A stretch of DNA of 5,882 bases from Nitrosotalea sp. (lineage in GTDB: Archaea > Thermoproteota > Nitrososphaeria > Nitrososphaerales > Nitrosopumilaceae): assembly GCA_022545805.1 (NCBI GenBank), contig JAKEIJ010000022.1, positions 1 through 5,882 on the forward strand, given 5' to 3'. The translations under genes were made by a program, and so were the position numbers. Positions 4,506-5,882 of the stretch are shown piece by piece. Position 1 is the stretch's first letter. Each line of letters opens with the position of its first letter. Below the pieces are notes generated by a model, which was given only the letters and a program-made list of their open reading frames with translations, was not told the DNA's origin and did no database searches.

Positions 4506-4515
4506 CAAAGATACA

Positions 4516-4698
4516 TTATACCCATAATAGAAAAGGATTTGACCACAGTACATCTAGTCGGTCAAAGGATTGCCATACTAACATCATCCCGCCAGAGTCC
4601 TTGTGGTCTACATGGTATCGCCCAACATAGGATAAATCATTTACCCTTGACACATGTCTTTTTCCAGTAGAAATTGCTAAATCTAGTACACTAGACAA
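4516..4698 (-). CDS. uncertain 60-aa ORF with protein-like composition
   Basis: A minus-strand frame is open across the 4554-4710 gap. From a TTG at 4698 it gives about 60 residues, including VGRYHVDHKDSGGMMLVWQS; from a GTG at 4653 it gives 45. The composition (Val, Asp, Gly, Trp) is less AT-biased than expected for noncoding DNA here. It ends at TAA (4516-4518), 10 bp before the preferred start of the zinc-ribbon gene. Against it: no ATG near the start, no Shine-Dalgarno, overlap with the promoter region of the plus-strand gene, and no recognised motif. It may be a real small gene, a remnant or a chance frame. An ATG much further upstream (4800) would make it antisense to the membrane gene and is not favoured. 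Confidence 0.25.
   Translation of the reverse strand: MSSVLDLAISTGKRHVSRVNDLSYVGRYHVDHKDSGGMMLVWQSFDRLDVLWSNPFLLWV
4523..4534 (-). promoter_or_regulatory. weak TATA-like stretch before the triple zinc-ribbon gene
   Basis: On the minus strand this reads TTTTCTATTATG, centred about 23 nt upstream of the ATG at 4505, so slightly close. No Shine-Dalgarno is present. The alternative ATG at 4553 has a comparable weak box near 4572-4582, so the promoter does not settle the start. Confidence 0.3.
4676..4683 (+). promoter_or_regulatory. TATA-like box for the 65-aa membrane protein
   Basis: GCTAAATC lies within AGAAATTGCTAAAT (4669-4682), identical to the stretch at 2548-2561 before another gene. Transcription would start near 4706, a few bases before the TTG at 4711 or about 20 before the ATG at 4726. 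Confidence 0.45.
4682..4695. repeat. short inverted repeat overlapping the promoter
   Basis: TCTAGT (4682-4687) and ACTAGA (4690-4695) are exact reverse complements with a 2-bp centre. The site overlaps the 3' end of the TATA-like box and lies upstream of the expected transcript start, a placement that would suit a repressor. It is short enough to be chance. Confidence 0.3.
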
Positions 4699-4710
4699 GG
4701 AATTTGGAAA

Positions 4711-4908
4711 TTGAAAATCAATACAATGTTTGCCATATCTTTGGCAATGTTTGGTCTTTCGGCAGCATCGTTTCTTGCCATGCGTGTCTACGAATCCCAC
4801 ATGGCAGCACTATTTGCTGCAGGATTTGGTTTTGCTGCAATGATCACCATGATGATTCCGGGGTTGCAAAAATTACTCAGGGGCAAGACTGTAAAATCTA
4901 AAGCCTAA
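4711..4908 (+). CDS. small two-helix membrane protein
   Basis: This is a 65-aa protein from the TTG at 4711, or 60 aa from the ATG at 4726 (Met6). It has two membrane helices, about 6-26 and 31-51, joined by a very short polar turn (RVYESH), with a Lys/Arg-rich tail (54-64). By positive-inside reasoning both ends are cytoplasmic. It is rich in Ala, Met, Phe and Gly, with no cysteine and no catalytic motif; the family is not recognised. TTG is slightly favoured because it lies about 5 nt after the expected transcript start and adds a Lys before the first helix, but ATG is also possible. Its stop codon overlaps that of the convergent gene by 3 bp (4906-4907 shared within CTAA). Confidence 0.7.
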   Translation: MKINTMFAISLAMFGLSAASFLAMRVYESHMAALFAAGFGFAAMITMMIPGLQKLLRGKTVKSKA

Positions 4909-5117
4909 GGGCTACCTTTTGGCGCAGGTTTTCTACGGAAATATATCGTAAATCCCCCACCAACTATAACCAGCACAATAAGTATGATCCAAAATTGAGT
5001 TTGGTCCACATAACTCCACATAATAGGGTCGTTGCCAGGATCTACTTGGGCTTGGACATGTTGTATGGTTAGAAAGAATGATAATGACATGAAAAATATG
5101 CCTGTTAGAGTTTTCAT
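4905..5117 (-). CDS. 70-aa secreted/membrane-anchored protein
   Basis: Residues 1-23 look like a signal peptide (MKTLTGIFFMSLSFFLTI, then VQA before Gln24). Residues 24-41 are a short acidic/aromatic outside segment (VDPGNDPIMWSYVD). Residues 42-60 form a membrane helix ending in GGGF, followed by a basic Pro-rich tail (RRKPAPKG). The build parallels the 103-aa protein at 11-322 but lacks its shared segment. The ATG at 5117 is chosen over two TTGs just upstream because a TATA box (TTCTTTATA) is centred about 27 nt upstream. The family is not recognised. The size and topology would fit an accessory subunit of a membrane complex or a small surface protein; that is inference. Confidence 0.8.
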   Translation of the reverse strand: MKTLTGIFFMSLSFFLTIQHVQAQVDPGNDPIMWSYVDQTQFWIILIVLVIVGGGFTIYFRRKPAPKGSP

Positions 5118-5139
5118 CAACAATATGCCTCAAAATTGC

Positions 5140-5148
5140 CTATAAAGA
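5140..5148 (-). promoter_or_regulatory. TATA box for the 70-aa gene
   Basis: On the minus strand the region reads TTCTTTATAGGC, with the box centred about 27 nt upstream of the ATG at 5117. It is a strong match to the archaeal consensus and fixes the start. Confidence 0.6.
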
Positions 5149-5175
5149 ATTATCCATGATTACATCTCGTATCCA

Positions 5176-5268
5176 TTAATCGTCATCATCAGAATCTTCA
5201 TCCTCGCCAGACATGAAATTATAGAAATACCTTTTCTGAAATAACACAAATCGTCTAGTAGAAATCAC
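5176..5268 (-). CDS. possible 30-aa peptide with basic/aromatic head and acidic tail
   Basis: The minus-strand frame from GTG at 5268 reads MISTRRFVLFQKRYFYNF, then MSGEDEDSDDDD, then TAA (5176-5178). The sharp split between a basic aromatic half and a run of nine acidic residues in the last twelve is unusual for random AT-rich sequence. A TATA-like TTCATATG lies about 27 nt upstream of the GTG. A shorter version from the ATG at 5214 gives only the 12-residue acidic tail. There is no Shine-Dalgarno, and no family is recognised. It could be real, or the end of a decayed gene. Confidence 0.35.
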   Translation of the reverse strand: MISTRRFVLFQKRYFYNFMSGEDEDSDDDD

Positions 5269-5286
5269 TCTTTATCAAAAGTGATT
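5263..5286. repeat. inverted repeat at the head of the 30-aa ORF
   Basis: AATCACT (5263-5269) pairs with AGTGATT (5280-5286). Inside, TTT (5271-5273) can pair with AAA (5277-5279) around a 3-nt loop, with one bulged C. It overlaps the GTG of the possible 30-aa ORF and could be an operator or a hairpin. Confidence 0.35.
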
Positions 5287-5351
5287 CACGACATATGAAC
5301 TAGGATTATGTCAACCTGTTGTTTCATAAAAAATCCCGATAGCACCTACAT

Positions 5352-5364
5352 CTTAAATATAAAA
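5352..5364 (+). promoter_or_regulatory. TATA-like and Shine-Dalgarno-like sequence before the pseudogene
   Basis: CTTAAATATAAAA is followed by AGGAAG (5363-5369 region) and then the ATG at 5378. The TATA centre is only about 20 nt from the ATG, closer than at other genes here, so either the real start is later or the promoter has decayed. Confidence 0.3.
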
Positions 5365-5377
5365 GGAAGTCAATATT

Positions 5378-5648
5378 ATGACTACAGTTAATTCAATAAA
5401 GCAGAATTACGCCTATTCTGATGACATTACGCTGATGGAGACATTCAAAGAAATGGATAATTTTCGTATCTAAACTGGATTACTAGAGAACGTTTCCATC
5501 ATAAAGAAATTCTTATTGCTACATTACAAGGACATGTCTCAATTTGACATGTAATCCAAGAATAAGATTACAGATACTAATCCTTCACGAAGATGGAAGC
5601 AAGTTAGTTGAGGTTCAAGTGTGTACCATAAAAGTTGACAGAACATAA
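5378..5648 (+). pseudogene. probable frameshifted small gene (about 90 aa when stitched)
   Basis: Three consecutive segments in three different plus-strand frames each look like protein. From the ATG at 5378: MTTVNSIKQNYAYSDDITLM on to MDNFRI, stop at 5471. From about 5461 in a second frame: FSYLNWITRERFHHKEILIA then TLQGHVSI, stop near 5538-5543. From about 5541 in a third frame: NLTCNPRIRLQILILHEDGS then KLVEVQVCTIKVDRT, stop at 5646-5648. The segments join in order, with junctions near 5461-5472 and 5530-5545. The last segment has the alternating pattern of beta strands. Either the gene is decayed by two indels or the sequence has errors. No family is recognised. It ends 39 bp before the stop of the convergent response regulator. 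Confidence 0.45.
5532..5552. repeat. inverted repeat within the pseudogene
   Basis: ACATGTC (5532-5538) and GACATGT (5546-5552) are exact reverse complements separated by 7 nt. The repeat sits at the second apparent frameshift junction, so it may be linked to the indel there, or be a coincidence. Confidence 0.3.
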
Positions 5649-5684
5649 CCAGAGTTAATGTATGGATTGATTAGATATTGCGGT

Positions 5685-5699
5685 GTACTAGTTTAGTAC
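5685..5699. repeat. inverted repeat across the response-regulator stop codon
   Basis: GTACTA (5685-5690) and TAGTAC (5694-5699) flank a 3-nt centre and include the TAG stop of the minus-strand gene. It could form a small hairpin at the transcript's 3' end, but no T-run follows on the minus strand. Confidence 0.3.
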
Positions 5700-5882
5700 C
5701 ATCGTGATTGCATTTAACACATCCGTGAAACTGAAAGGTTTTATGATATATGCCTGAGCTCCTTCTGCAGTACTTTTGTATATGGTGTTAAAGTTTTCAT
5801 CTGCAGTAATCATTATGATTTTTGCTTCATGGTCAGACGACATTATTTCATGCAATACCGATACTCCATCTTTTTTTGGCAT
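5688..5882 (-). CDS. CheY-like response regulator, receiver domain (C-terminal half, cut by the window edge)
   Basis: The visible 64 residues are the second half of a receiver domain. They start at the Met-Pro of the D-x-x-M-P loop (MPKKDGVSVL), so the phosphorylated Asp should lie three codons beyond the window. Visible conserved parts are: Gly6 of the KDG turn; beta-4 KIIMITADEN with the switch Thr26-Ala27; alpha-4 ending in GA (41-42); beta-5 with the aromatic switch residue Tyr45; and the invariant Lys48-Pro49 (IIKPFS). The protein stops after alpha-5 (FTDVLNAITMVLN), so no output domain follows on the C-terminal side. It probably takes a phosphate from a histidine kinase and acts by protein-protein contact. 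The ATG at the window edge is internal, not the true start. Confidence 0.9.
   Translation of the reverse strand: MPKKDGVSVLHEIMSSDHEAKIIMITADENFNTIYKSTAEGAQAYIIKPFSFTDVLNAITMVLN

Larger units (their letters stand above)
5149..5687. other. gene-poor region of about 540 bp
   Basis: No intact gene of normal length is seen here on either strand. It contains a possible 30-aa ORF (5176-5268, minus), a probable frameshifted coding remnant (5378-5648, plus) and inverted repeats at 5263-5286, 5532-5552 and 5685-5699. No RNA gene was recognised. Confidence 0.5.

Noticed and set aside
4404..4670. 88-aa plus-strand open frame with Phe runs
   Set aside because: Most of it is antisense to the triple zinc-ribbon gene, whose repeats prove the coding strand.
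4704..4901. Overlapping plus-strand frame starting MEIENQYNVC
   Set aside because: It is a shifted frame of the two-helix membrane protein; it breaks the clean two-TM pattern seen in the other frame.
5111..5120. TTTTCATCAA resembling an arm of the 353-378 palindrome
   Set aside because: It is a single half-site made by the start codon region (ATGAAA) of the 70-aa gene, with no second arm.
5394..5440. C/D-box sRNA-like TGATGA and CTGA motifs
   Set aside because: The base before TGATGA is C where the C box needs a purine, spacing to a second CTGA is wrong, and the stretch reads well as protein.
5605..5630. tRNA-like GGTTCAAGT in the gene-poor region
   Set aside because: The flanking bases do not form a T stem, and no acceptor or anticodon stem can be drawn.
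1..5882. CRISPR array, insertion sequence, attachment site or replication origin
   Set aside because: No regularly spaced repeats, transposase-like ORF, tRNA-flanking direct repeats or origin-like repeat cluster was seen.

Overview
The window is AT-rich, densely packed DNA that looks archaeal and most likely comes from a Nitrososphaerota (Thaumarchaeota, ammonia-oxidiser lineage) genome. The reasons are: start codons with TATA-like boxes centred about 25-30 nt upstream and no Shine-Dalgarno sequence (leaderless genes); Shine-Dalgarno motifs only in front of internal operon genes; several tiny zinc-ribbon proteins; short secreted or membrane proteins; and a receiver-only response regulator. 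No ribosomal RNA, tRNA, CRISPR array, transposase or phage gene was seen. No gene could be given a symbol. The taxonomic call is inference.

Layout. Positions 1-1202 hold a divergent pair: a 103-aa secreted/membrane-anchored protein (minus) and a 260-aa membrane-bound winged-helix regulator (plus). The regulator's outside loop carries a 28-residue segment that aligns without gaps to the small protein (14/28 identical). Between them lies a perfect 10+10 bp inverted repeat (353-378), flanked by the two candidate TATA boxes. Positions 1209-2273 hold three minus-strand genes: a membrane-anchored hypothetical, a 61-aa coiled coil and an 88-aa Cys4 protein. Positions 2381-2957 hold three very small genes: a 45-aa zinc ribbon, a 65-aa basic helical protein and a 50-aa Cys-rich protein. 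Positions 2985-3596 hold a compact minus-strand operon: a 15-codon leader ORF, a 43-aa ORF and a 143-aa helical protein, with overlapping or abutting ends and strong Shine-Dalgarno motifs. Positions 3713-4018 encode a roughly 100-aa unknown protein, 4092-4505 a protein of three tandem zinc ribbons, 4711-4908 a 65-aa two-helix membrane protein, and 4905-5117 a 70-aa signal-peptide plus membrane-helix protein. Positions 5118-5687 are gene-poor: they hold a possible 30-aa basic/acidic peptide, a likely frameshifted pseudogene (5378-5648) and several inverted repeats. Positions 5688-5882 are the C-terminal half of a CheY-like receiver that runs off the window.

How they work together. Apart from the 2985-3596 operon, most genes seem to be single transcription units with their own promoter. 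The strongest candidate system is the divergent pair at 11-1202: a one-component transmembrane regulator and a small surface protein with a matching ectodomain, probably sharing one operator. The ligand and regulon cannot be read from the sequence. The other recurring theme is small zinc-binding proteins (88, 45, 50 and 137 aa), plausibly for nucleic-acid or protein contacts, but with no specific function recognisable.
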